A model generated the notes under the pieces. It ran no database searches, had not been told where the DNA came from, and saw only the letters and a program-made list of their open reading frames with translations. From Bacillota bacterium (GTDB lineage Bacteria; Bacillota; Clostridia; Lachnospirales; Lachnospiraceae), in NCBI GenBank assembly GCA_023399055.1, contig JAEWQV010000027.1, forward strand, positions 124,001-188,000: DNA of 64,000 nucleotides, read 5' to 3'. This document shows positions 40,601 through 47,856 of the stretch, piece after piece (position 1 is the stretch's first letter; each line of letters starts with the position of its first letter). A program made the translations under genes and the position numbers.

Positions 40601-41506
40601 GATACTGGTCGAAATATCAAATACACATTTCCGCTAACCAATGGCAGTCATCCATATTATAAAAATCAAGGCATATTAAAGACCGGATATATGGTACGTT
40701 TTTCTCTGGATACCATCGGTACTATGTATTCCGATGGTTCTAGTGTAGTTATTAAGCCTTCGTTTTATTTTGTTGATTCAAAAGGAGAAAACAGAACAGC
40801 AGTGGACTTGTATTACACAGAAGATATCAATGGTAAAACGCGAAATCTCGTTAAAGTAGGTAGTGCTTTGGATTCCGTTAATATTAAATCCTATACCACA
40901 GGTGATTTAGGATTATCCATACCACGAGACGAAATGAAGGTTACTGCAGCTCTTAGAGGAATGAAGTATGGTAAGTATTTCTGGCAAAAGTCAGGAATGT
41001 TTAATTTTTCAAAAATACAGTTAAATTACGCATTTCGAACACTGATAGGGCAAGAGTATGTAGATAATATCAAAAAGTTAAGTAGCTTTAATAAAATAAT
41101 TGCAAGTGGTATAAAAGAAAGCGATGCAGAAAAATCTATGCAACGGTGGTATGGACAATATTATATACCAAACCTTGTTCATGTGGTTAAAAAGAATTTT
41201 GATGTCCTTGATTATGCTGAGAAATATGGAGTTAATTATTCGGAGAAGTTTTGGTTAACCGATGGATATATCTTAGTAAATTTAAACATCTACACCTTGG
41301 ATGGTAACGGGAACAAGCGTTTAAGTTATTTAAATGCTACTAATTATGCAAACCATGGGAATTGCAGTATGTGGGTAATGGAAGGACCACCGTTATCAAA
41401 AACTAGTAACAATGGACCAAACTTTCGCTTTTTCGCGGGGGATGCTTTTATTTATTATTCCAGCAATAAAATGGGAGATGATTATACTACAGGTGCAATT
41501 TATTGA
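37652..41506 (+). CDS. Very large secreted protein with tandem repeats and Pro-Thr linker
   Basis: The 1284-residue protein is read from a TTG at 37652, which has AGGAGG just upstream; an ATG at 37628 lies inside the previous gene. A signal peptide (LKKIWSLIIIMAILINGLFPVVSRA) is followed by an N-terminal domain. Two tandem repeats of 98 residues (NTLYYQTKDSTPVSLGSKQL and NTLYYQTNDATPVSLGSKQL starts) and a Thr/Pro linker of about 35 residues (TPTPT, VTPS units) come next. A large C-terminal region of about 850 residues of unknown fold completes it. No sortase motif is visible. It may be the major exported structural or adhesive partner of the SLH protein. Function unknown. Confidence 0.6.
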   Translation: MYEVKLKKIWSLIIIMAILINGLFPVVSRADDNAADEDGSKYIIFDSNGIAELTVSMYKGEITIVGISKKGTSSIRWETSGLSITTKAITQQVRSKNRTGPGLVSSAGTVNTLWFRDGMKTDVPVGDTVITMIKYPANKVEWAVGGDFENLTKNQFIYLHCIFQTYDFNVATQTRVDIRKDNLRNWKDIMEAESWGSASLNDFDKYFNMPLKFKPQQQENTLYYQTKDSTPVSLGSKQLASAAPGETVSWSNEEEQKTKGSDTYQLIGYYVTQRGSTTKLVSRYTSDGWKISDIKSNKVEVKLGGMNVHLVYDKLQKNTLYYQTNDATPVSLGSKQLDSVVTGQYVSWLNEDEQKTKGTDTFELIGYYVTKKDSSTKIVSCYKEDGWKISQIKSNKVAVESGGMNIYLVYKKGVPVTPTPTISVTPTVTPSVTPTPTPSPTPTIPPIIIPIADNEYSGFTKDQTSGVIRADLRNSEKFTVTSGIPTTESLYGQVIARDYLLGYSFEKKVGVENYKIKVSKDYILKWNTATPSGSGGPKTVTETVTVEQIVMVPRAYGYWEILNLDYYTINQAELQNYALPNGKITISPNLSYYDPPSISYQHSSSKDYHIIPPNEVENGITLPSETITSPNTTKPAIKEEDFSYFALARTGKIRVRSDLLIFDGNTIMSNQIKELETPNINIDYLPQCTTVIDENVLYKKDQVILATKKNGTYSSYGTVVYKAMAQVNSTRSSQLTYFINGLEDVIIHTPVICDPIVTADNNKYVQLLSPSANHIQLVLDPDSSLSDFTVNISNTGFHTGITGYYTRDYSKSLHNSMASYIAAKNGLLRNEVKFPFDVFVDVGSDNKSVNDDYVKAETWITLGKNTARFYLPIWTKEGIYKAEFRTVTVNGEDSLTSTETYANKTRSRYVATSTKYFEVSGRIYGLKIYDIADYPVWEETFRVPKSSDFKKDSSSYLDGTGKTNYSKNYSYTYALGINDQYGKDTGRNIKYTFPLTNGSHPYYKNQGILKTGYMVRFSLDTIGTMYSDGSSVVIKPSFYFVDSKGENRTAVDLYYTEDINGKTRNLVKVGSALDSVNIKSYTTGDLGLSIPRDEMKVTAALRGMKYGKYFWQKSGMFNFSKIQLNYAFRTLIGQEYVDNIKKLSSFNKIIASGIKESDAEKSMQRWYGQYYIPNLVHVVKKNFDVLDYAEKYGVNYSEKFWLTDGYILVNLNIYTLDGNGNKRLSYLNATNYANHGNCSMWVMEGPPLSKTSNNGPNFRFFAGDAFIYYSSNKMGDDYTTGAIY
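38311..38898 (+). repeat. Two tandem 294-bp coding repeats
   Basis: TACGTTGTATTATCAAAC begins at 38311 and again at 38605, a period of 294 bp (98 codons). The copies are similar in DNA but differ at many codons, so the duplication is not very recent. Confidence 0.75.
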
Positions 41507-41567
41507 TTAGAGCTATATATACCGATTAAATGGTGTTAATTTACGTAACTAAGTTATCAAGATGAAA

Positions 41568-41602
41568 GAAAGCACTGTGCATTGGTGCAACACAGTGCTT
41601 TC
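41568..41602 (+). terminator. Hairpin terminator after the large secreted protein
   Basis: GAAAGCACTGTG (41568-41579) pairs perfectly with 41591-41602. The following T-run is short (TTTCTAAAATATTTGG), so efficiency is uncertain, but it marks the end of the locus. Confidence 0.6.
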
Positions 41603-41710
41603 TAAAATATTTGGCTCCATAATAAATATTTGGAAGAGTGTGATAGAGTCATTCATCTTACTCAAAGTAGGATATCAATTAGTAAAACGACCGTTTTATA
41701 AATTAATATC

Positions 41711-42256
41711 TTATAATAATTCCTTTACCTTAAACTCAAGATCATAGAGATCGGAAGTGGGTTCAAAGCGTTCCACCACATTGCCGTTACGGTCGATTAA
41801 GAACTTAGTGAAGTTCCACTTAATACTTGGTTTGTTGGCATAATCAGGATCATCAGCAGATAACTTAGCCACTAAACGCTCGCCAATTGGATGATTTAAA
41901 TCAAAGCCTCCGAAGCCCTTCTGGCTGGTTAGATACTTATATAATGGGTGTGCATTATCGCCATTTACTTCAATCTTAGAGAAGATAGGGAAGGTTACAC
42001 CATAGTTCGCATCACAGAAGCTATAGATTTCTTCGTTGCTGCCTGGAGCCTGATTCCCAAATTGATTACATGGGAAATCGAGTATAACAAAACCTTCTGG
42101 AGAGTATTTCTCATATAAATCCTGGAGTGCATCATATTGAGGAGTAAAACCACATTGTGTTGCAGTATTAATAATTAGGACGACCTTGTCTTTGTAATCT
42201 GAAAGGGAGATTTCCTCATCGTATCGGTTCTTAACTGTAAAATCATAGATATTCAT
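41711..42256 (-). CDS. Glutathione-peroxidase-family thiol peroxidase
   Basis: The 181-residue protein has the GPx core: Cys35 in NTATQCGFTPQY (codon TGT, so cysteine and not selenocysteine), FPCNQFGNQ and WNFTKFL, with the trailing part ERFEPTSD. Bacterial Cys-GPx enzymes reduce peroxides and are usually recharged by thioredoxin, not glutathione. The ATG at 42256 begins the standard MNIYDF; an upstream in-frame ATG at 42274 is also possible. A paralog lies 200 bp upstream on the same strand, but a palindromic element separates them, so they may not be one operon. Confidence 0.92.
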   Translation of the reverse strand: MNIYDFTVKNRYDEEISLSDYKDKVVLIINTATQCGFTPQYDALQDLYEKYSPEGFVILDFPCNQFGNQAPGSNEEIYSFCDANYGVTFPIFSKIEVNGDNAHPLYKYLTSQKGFGGFDLNHPIGERLVAKLSADDPDYANKPSIKWNFTKFLIDRNGNVVERFEPTSDLYDLEFKVKELL

Positions 42257-42351
42257 ACACTTACCGAGTAACATTTCGTGTAGAGAATGTTACGTTATCC
42301 TTTCTGTTCAGTTTTTTGTCATTCAAAGCTGATTATAACTTTACTTTATTT

Positions 42352-42442
42352 TATCATGTAAAATACATGATATTGGTCTTTCGTGCCAGTTATGCGCACT
42401 CACTTCGTTCAGCGCTGATATAATGTCTATTGACATTATATC
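42352..42442. repeat. Palindrome-flanked intergenic element
   Basis: Two perfect inverted repeats bracket a less AT-rich core of about 45 bp. They are TATCATGTA-3-TACATGATA (42352-42372) and GATATAATGTC-4-GACATTATATC (42417-42442). The core contains GCGCACTCACTTCGTTCAGCGC, itself partly symmetric (GCGC ends). No T-run follows on either strand. It may be an extragenic repeat or a non-autonomous mobile unit; other genomic copies cannot be tested here. Confidence 0.5.
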
Positions 42443-42457
42443 ATATATATTGCAATT

Positions 42458-42940
42458 TTACTTATTTATATATTTTTCTATATCTTTTTCTATATGCTCT
42501 GGGGAGACAGTGGGAGCGTAACGCTTAATAACTTTCCCATTTTGATCAACAAGAAACTTTGTAAAGTTCCATTTGATTTCACTGCCCAAGATACCACCTT
42601 TTGCTTCTTTTAAGTATTTATATAATGGGTCTGCATCTTTACCATTAACATTAATCTTCTCAAAAAGTCGGAAGGTTATACCATATCTAGAAGTACAGAA
42701 GGTATGGATTTCATCTACGGTACCAGGCGCCTGTCCAGCAAATTGATTACATGGAAAATCTAGAATTTCCAAACCGCTGTCTTTATATTTGTCATATAAA
42801 TTCTGAATACCCTCATACTGAGGAGTTAAGCCACAGCCAGTAGCTGTATTAACGATTAACATTAACTTTCCCTTATATTCCTCCAATGATACTTCTTTTC
42901 CTTTGGCATCCTTAACACGGTAATCATAAATTGAATTCAT
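42458..42940 (-). CDS. Glutathione-peroxidase-family thiol peroxidase (second copy)
   Basis: The start is set at 42940 (MNSIYDYRVKD), giving the normal family length of 160 residues; the open frame continues upstream as AT-rich non-coding sequence. Peroxidatic Cys36 lies in NTATGCGLTPQY (codon TGT). FPCNQFAGQAPG and WNFTKFLVD complete the active site. It is shorter than its neighbour by about 20 residues in the segment after DPLYKYL. Both likely protect this anaerobe from peroxide using thioredoxin as donor. Regulation is not visible. Confidence 0.92.
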   Translation of the reverse strand: MNSIYDYRVKDAKGKEVSLEEYKGKLMLIVNTATGCGLTPQYEGIQNLYDKYKDSGLEILDFPCNQFAGQAPGTVDEIHTFCTSRYGITFRLFEKINVNGKDADPLYKYLKEAKGGILGSEIKWNFTKFLVDQNGKVIKRYAPTVSPEHIEKDIEKYINK

Positions 42941-43108
42941 AATTATGTCCAATCCCTTCTCAAATAATATTTTATACAATAAGATTGTAAACAATTTAAC
43001 TTTGTTTGTCAATATGAAAATAGTATTTTTGCAAATAAGTTTAAATTTTAACGTAAAACATAAGAAATACAATAAGAAATACAATAAAAAAGGATTATAA
43101 CAATAAAA

Positions 43109-43133
43109 AAGGAATGCCATTTTGACATTCCTT
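43109..43133 (-). terminator. Terminator of the CorC-type gene
   Basis: AAGGAATG (43109-43116) pairs with CATTCCTT (43126-43133). On the minus strand it is followed by a T6 run, just after the stop at 43143. Confidence 0.8.
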
Positions 43134-43142
43134 AAGGATATT

Positions 43143-44420
43143 TTATTCATTCTCATCATTTTTATCCGATGAGGGTAATACAATATGTACTTTATCAACA
43201 CGGTTCTTATCAACTGATACTACGGTGAAGATAATGTCCTTATCTGTAACCGTTTCCCCTTTTTCGGGAAGATGATCTAGGAGATAAATGATGTGTCCGG
43301 CAATGGAATCATAGTCATCAGACTCCAGTGATAAGCCGAGAGCTTCATTAATTTCATATAGTTTGGTGTAACCATCTACGATATATTCGTATTCAGAAAT
43401 GGCTTTGATATTATCTTCTTCATCGTCATCATACTCATCACGAATTTCACCTACGATTTCTTCTAATAAATCTTCAATTGTAATTAATCCGGCGGTTGTA
43501 CCGTATTCGTCTAAGACAATTGCAAGTGAGATTGAGTTTCGTCGCATTTCTATTAACAGTTCTGAGGTTCCTTTGTATTCGTACGTAAAGTAAGGTTCTC
43601 GTATGATATCAAGAATATTAAAATCCTTTGGGTCACCTTTATAAAAAAAGACATCCTTTAAATTAACGATACCGAGCACATTATCTCTAGTTTCAGAGTA
43701 TACCGGCATTCTGGTATATTTCTCTTCGGAAAATAATTGAACAAGGTCCTCGTAGGTGTAATCCACATTAGCACATGCCATATCAATCCGAGGTACCATT
43801 ACATCTTTTGCTACGGAGTCACCAAAGTCTACTACGTTGGTAAGCATTCGTCGTTCTTCGCTTTCGATTACACCTTCTTCATGGCTATAATCAAGTATTG
43901 TTCTAAGTTCATTAACGGTGAGTGCAGAAGCTTTAGCCTTTGGATCAATCCGAAACAGGATTAAAATAGCCTGGCAGATTGTATTGAGTATAAAGATAAC
44001 AGGGGTTAGTAGTTTTGTGAAAAAATAGATGATACCACCCACTGCAAGGGATATTTTTTCTGCATAAATGGTGGACATGGATTTGGGTGTAATTTCGCAA
44101 AGGATAAGAATTAATAATGTTAGAAGACCAGCTATAAGTCCAACCGAATCGTAACCATAATTTTCAATGGCTAGAGTAGTGGCAAGTGCAGCAGCAGAAA
44201 TATTAACTACGTTATTCACAATTAATATTGCAGCTAACATCTTGCTGGGATTTTCAATTAATTTACTGACAGTCTTAGCTCCTTTAACGTTATCATCGGC
44301 TAAAGTTCTAATTCTCAGTTTATTAATTGTCGTTAGTGCGGTCTCAGAAGCAGAGAAAAAAGCGGATAACATTAACAGAATGCACAAAATGATCAGCTGC
44401 GTGACATCGCTGGGTTCCAT
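43143..44420 (-). CDS. HlyC/CorC (CNNM) family transporter with CBS domains
   Basis: The 425-residue protein has an N-terminal DUF21/CNNM membrane domain of 3-4 spans (residues 5-160, beginning LIILCILLMLSAFFSASETALT). A CBS pair follows (DVMVPRIDMA, YTRMPVYSETRDNVLGIVNLKD, then TAGLITIEDLLEEIVGEIRDE), then a C-terminal CorC_HlyC domain. These proteins are linked to Mg2+/Co2+ export or ion homeostasis in the cytoplasmic membrane. AGGAGA precedes the ATG. An extended -10 element TGGTATAAT on the minus strand (TATAAT complement at 44490-44495) is a likely promoter. Confidence 0.92.
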   Translation of the reverse strand: MEPSDVTQLIILCILLMLSAFFSASETALTTINKLRIRTLADDNVKGAKTVSKLIENPSKMLAAILIVNNVVNISAAALATTLAIENYGYDSVGLIAGLLTLLILILCEITPKSMSTIYAEKISLAVGGIIYFFTKLLTPVIFILNTICQAILILFRIDPKAKASALTVNELRTILDYSHEEGVIESEERRMLTNVVDFGDSVAKDVMVPRIDMACANVDYTYEDLVQLFSEEKYTRMPVYSETRDNVLGIVNLKDVFFYKGDPKDFNILDIIREPYFTYEYKGTSELLIEMRRNSISLAIVLDEYGTTAGLITIEDLLEEIVGEIRDEYDDDEEDNIKAISEYEYIVDGYTKLYEINEALGLSLESDDYDSIAGHIIYLLDHLPEKGETVTDKDIIFTVVSVDKNRVDKVHIVLPSSDKNDENE

Positions 44421-44723
44421 AAATAATTATCTCCTAATTCTTAAATTAATAATAAATAAGTTCTATATATTTAACAATCTTACAGTAAGATTATACCAAT
44501 GTCAAGGTTTCCAGCCTTTTTCTTCTTTTTACTAATTTGTTGAGGCACTGGGTTATGTACAAATTATGTCGAATCATGCTATCCGAATTGTGCTATAAGT
44601 ATCAATTGAATCCTATTGATATAAGGCTGAAAATAGTGTAGGATGTGAGTTGGTACCAAGAACAGCCGAGGATTGGAGTTTTGTATACAGCCAGTGGTTA
44701 CCTAGTATTTAGGAGGAAATGTA

Positions 44724-45344
44724 TTGAGAAAGAAGTCACATATTTCGTTAGCTAGATATTTGGCTAATAATATGCAGGTTCAAGAACTAAACGATCATAG
44801 AAAAGCATTTTATTTAGGCAGTATTCTACCGGATTTAAAACCATCATTTTTAACAAAACGACATACAATTGACGAGACTTTCGAGGATTTAATTGAAGTT
44901 ATAAAGAAAATAACTGTTGAGTACGACATCACAAGAGGCATTGACCGAAACTACGCAAGACACCTGGGTGTAATCACACATTATCTTTCAGATTATTGTA
45001 CCTTTCCACATAATTCTATTTTCAAAGGTAATATTAAAGAACATGTTCTATACGAAAAGGAACTGAAGATTTCTTTGCGTAAATATTTACTACGAGAGGA
45101 TACACAGAGACCAAGACAGTTTAACCAGCAGTTTTCTTCTTTTGAGGAAATAATCACCTACATCAAGAAGACTCATAAGAATTACTTGAACGCGCTTAAA
45201 GAGGTACATATAGATATTAAGTTTATTGTAGATCTTTGCTATAAAGTGGTTGAAGCAGTTTTAATTTTCTTTGAGAAAGCATTAGGGAAGCTGGAAAACG
45301 AGTTAATCTATAAATATAGAGTTCGCACACAATTTTCACTGTAA
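44724..45344 (+). CDS. Zinc-dependent phospholipase C-like protein
   Basis: The 206-residue protein uses a TTG start behind AGGAGG. It contains His/Asp-rich positions of the zinc-dependent phospholipase C fold: KSHISLARYLA, FYLGSILPDLKPSF, HLGVITHYLSDYCTFPHN and KEHVLYEKEL. Many clostridial genomes carry such small cytoplasmic members of unknown substrate. No signal peptide is seen. The 303-bp gap before it holds divergent promoter-like sequence (TTGATA-17-TAGGAT at 44616-44644) and nothing else notable. Confidence 0.75.
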   Translation: MRKKSHISLARYLANNMQVQELNDHRKAFYLGSILPDLKPSFLTKRHTIDETFEDLIEVIKKITVEYDITRGIDRNYARHLGVITHYLSDYCTFPHNSIFKGNIKEHVLYEKELKISLRKYLLREDTQRPRQFNQQFSSFEEIITYIKKTHKNYLNALKEVHIDIKFIVDLCYKVVEAVLIFFEKALGKLENELIYKYRVRTQFSL

Positions 45345-45405
45345 GGTGATAGGCGATAAAGAAGTTTATATTAATGTAAAAATTAAAAGCAATAAAATAA
45401 TATTT

Positions 45406-45436
45406 AAAACTGCAGGGGCAATTACCTGCAGTTTTT
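45406..45436 (+). terminator. Terminator after the phospholipase-like gene
   Basis: AAAACTGCAGG (45406-45416) pairs with CCTGCAGTTTT (45425-45435), followed by T residues. Confidence 0.85.
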
Positions 45437-45574
45437 CTACGTGGAAAAACATATTCCTACTTTTAATTACTTTGGTCCAAGCAACAAATTCTAAGAATAG
45501 AATACATTGTTAATTGGAGGCTTACATATTATAATGAAATAGTACGAATTTTGTACAAGAAAGGAGATTAATAT

Positions 45575-46222
45575 ATGCTGATAGCGAAACTATACCTATA
45601 TGACATAGATTATGCCTCCGTTGCAGATTTTGCCATGCCTTATTTATTAAAATGGTGTAAAGACCAAGACAGTTTACTATTAGACTTTTTAGTAAAGCTA
45701 ATTAGTAAGGAAAAGAAAGCTTCTGGATTTTCCAAATTTGTTCTCTCTGTAATTCCAAAAAAAGAGCAGTTGGCAGCAACTTTGATATCAAATCATTCTG
45801 CTGAGATTACAAAATATCTTAATGATACCTTTATTGAAAATGGAATTGTTGCAGTTGTAAAAGATTTAGATTTTCTTGTTTTAGAAAGGAGTGGAAAAGA
45901 TATGTTGCGTATCGAACTTGTACTGGAAGACATTGATTACGAGCAAACAATTATGAATCTGCTACCCTTAATTATGCAGAAGTTACAGGAACAAGAGGGG
46001 GAAGCTAGTCGTATTGCAAAGTTATTATCCAAGTGGGGCGACCTTCCAAAGAATGTATTATCTGCGGTGATACAAGCGATACCTAAGAATCAGAGAGATG
46101 AATTACTTACTTCTGTTTTTACGGAGTATAAGCAGGAACTTCAAGGCGTTCTTAATGAGATGATTATAAAGAATGAGATTAAATTAAAGATTAGGGATAT
46201 TGATTTAAAAAGCACAAAGTGA
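45575..46222 (+). CDS. Internally duplicated protein of unknown function
   Basis: The 215-residue acidic, helical protein has no signal peptide or membrane span. Its two halves align: residues 1-105 (LYDIDYASVADFAMPYLL, FVLSVIPKKEQL, VVKDLDF) and 110-215 (LEDIDYEQTIMNLLPLIM, NVLSAVIQAIPKNQRDE, KIRDIDL). Each half thus has a DIDY start, an IPK centre and a D(L/I)D end. It lies 11 bp before the esterase gene and is likely co-transcribed. I do not recognise the family; the duplication suggests a pseudo-dimer that binds something at the interface. Confidence 0.75.
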   Translation: MLIAKLYLYDIDYASVADFAMPYLLKWCKDQDSLLLDFLVKLISKEKKASGFSKFVLSVIPKKEQLAATLISNHSAEITKYLNDTFIENGIVAVVKDLDFLVLERSGKDMLRIELVLEDIDYEQTIMNLLPLIMQKLQEQEGEASRIAKLLSKWGDLPKNVLSAVIQAIPKNQRDELLTSVFTEYKQELQGVLNEMIIKNEIKLKIRDIDLKSTK

Positions 46223-46233
46223 GGAGATAACGA

Positions 46234-47046
46234 ATGATACATGAGAAGATTGATATAATCGAAGGCGAGTGGAAGGCCTTATTGACCACATATATAATAG
46301 ATAATAGTGTTGAGGTAGATCCAGAGAGAACAAGACCCATGGTAATTATCTGCCCAGGAGGTGGATATCGTTTTACTTCTGATCGTGAAGCGGAACCGAT
46401 TGCCCTTCAGTTTAATGCCCTTGGCTACCATGCTTGCATTTTAAGATATTCCGTTCATCCTGCCAAATTTCCGGTGGCACTAACGCAATTGGCAAAGACG
46501 GTTGCTTACGTTAGACAGAATTCTAAAACCTGGAATATCAATTCGGATAAAATCATCGTTGCAGGCTTCTCGGCTGGTGGTCATTTGACCGCTAGTTTAG
46601 GAACCTTATGGCAGGAGAAGTTCTTAGAGGACATCCTTCAGATACCAAAAGAATGTTATCAGCCAAATGGTATTATTTTATCTTACCCAGTAATTACTTC
46701 AGGAGAATATGCACATAGAGATTCGTTTGTAGCATTATTACAGGATCGTTATGATGAGTTGGTTGAGCAAATGTCCTTGGAGACCCGTGTAACCGAAATG
46801 ACACCACCCGCATTTCTATGGCATACCTTTGAGGATACTGTGGTACCAGTTGAAAATGCTCTATATTTCTGTCAGGCAATGAAAGAAAAGAATATTCCTT
46901 TTGAACTGCATATCTATCCAAAAGGTGGTCATGGATTATCCTTGGCAACGGAAGAGACGAGAAGTATCTACGATAAGGGACAACCATTAGTGACTGAATG
47001 TCAGAACTGGATTACAATGGCGGGTACCTGGATTCAGAAATTATAG
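46234..47046 (+). CDS. Alpha/beta hydrolase (acetyl-esterase-like)
   Basis: The 270-residue cytoplasmic esterase has the oxyanion segment ICPGGGYRFTSDREAEP, the nucleophile Ser in GFSAGGHLTASLG (about residue 111), the Asp in HTFEDTVVP and the His in KGGHGLSL. This arrangement matches BD-FAE/Aes-like esterases that deacetylate xylan-derived sugars or other small esters. No signal peptide is present, so an intracellular substrate is likely. GAGGAGA precedes the ATG, and the unknown gene upstream is adjacent. Confidence 0.9.
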   Translation: MIHEKIDIIEGEWKALLTTYIIDNSVEVDPERTRPMVIICPGGGYRFTSDREAEPIALQFNALGYHACILRYSVHPAKFPVALTQLAKTVAYVRQNSKTWNINSDKIIVAGFSAGGHLTASLGTLWQEKFLEDILQIPKECYQPNGIILSYPVITSGEYAHRDSFVALLQDRYDELVEQMSLETRVTEMTPPAFLWHTFEDTVVPVENALYFCQAMKEKNIPFELHIYPKGGHGLSLATEETRSIYDKGQPLVTECQNWITMAGTWIQKL

Positions 47047-47084
47047 CTAGAAGAAAAAAGATGGGCTTTGCTATGCCTTAGTGT

Positions 47085-47143
47085 AAATAATCGTCTGGTA
47101 TTATATATCCTAAAAAGGATTTATAAGAAGCAGACGATTATTT
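47085..47143 (+). terminator. Bidirectional terminator between convergent genes
   Basis: AAATAATCGTCTG (47085-47097) pairs with CAGACGATTATTT (47131-47143), with an inner TATATCC/GGATTTATA-like stem. It lies between the esterase gene and the minus-strand flavin reductase gene. Confidence 0.8.
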
Positions 47144-47168
47144 TATGATTATATGATGTGGATAAGCT

Positions 47169-47693
47169 CTATTTAGCCTCTTGTCTCTTAGCCTGTAATG
47201 TCTTTACAATCTCTACAATATATAAGATATGATAGTCGTTGTTAGGATAATAGGTGGAATCCAAACTTGGTATTAAAAAGGAATCACTACCAAGCTCTTG
47301 TTTTACCAGCTTTTTACACAGGAAGACCTGATTTGCTTCAGCAAAATAGGGAATATTGTTATCAAATTCTAAGGTCAAACCGGATTTTTTAATTTTATCC
47401 TCGGTTCTTCCAGACACACTTCCTAAATAGTTTAGAGTATCTCTATGTTTTTTATCTAAAAAGCTTAGGGAAAAGGTCTCTTCCCGATCAATAAATTCTC
47501 TTGTATAACGCTGTGGACGAACCACTACAAAAGCTACGTCCTTTCCATACATTACCCCGAGACCACCCCAGGAAGCTGTCATAGTGTTTACTTTTTCCTG
47601 ATTGCCGGCTGTTATCAGCATCCATTCCTTACCGATTGCTTGGAAGGGATTTTTTCTTATCAAGCTAGGAATCACTTCTTTAAATTGGTTCAT
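47169..47693 (-). CDS. Flavin reductase family protein (FMN-binding)
   Basis: The 174-residue protein belongs to the split-barrel flavin reductase family: WMLITAGNQEKVNTMTASWGGLGVMYGKDVAFVVVRPQRYT, then EEFSLSFL-like and GRTEDKIKKSGLTLE segments. It probably binds FMN and uses NAD(P)H in the cytoplasm; the natural acceptor is unknown. AAAGGATT precedes the ATG. It is a single-gene unit facing a terminator. Confidence 0.87.
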   Translation of the reverse strand: MNQFKEVIPSLIRKNPFQAIGKEWMLITAGNQEKVNTMTASWGGLGVMYGKDVAFVVVRPQRYTREFIDREETFSLSFLDKKHRDTLNYLGSVSGRTEDKIKKSGLTLEFDNNIPYFAEANQVFLCKKLVKQELGSDSFLIPSLDSTYYPNNDYHILYIVEIVKTLQAKRQEAK

Positions 47694-47856
47694 ATTAATT
47701 CCAATCCTTTCGTCAAAAATATTTATTCATAAAACAAATAATATATGCATTATACGATAGTATCTCCAAACGTGCAACTTCCGATAAAAATTTCACCAAG
47801 TATTTCTTTTGGCATATACTGACTATAGAGTTTGCATCACCGGAGGAATGAATGAA

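Noticed and set aside
41711..42940. Selenocysteine-containing glutathione peroxidases
   Set aside because: Both active sites use TGT cysteine codons, and no in-frame TGA is present.
42941..43213. N-terminal extension of the second peroxidase
   Set aside because: The upstream frame is AT-rich, runs into the adjacent gene and would add about 90 residues not found in this family; the ATG at 42940 gives the normal start.
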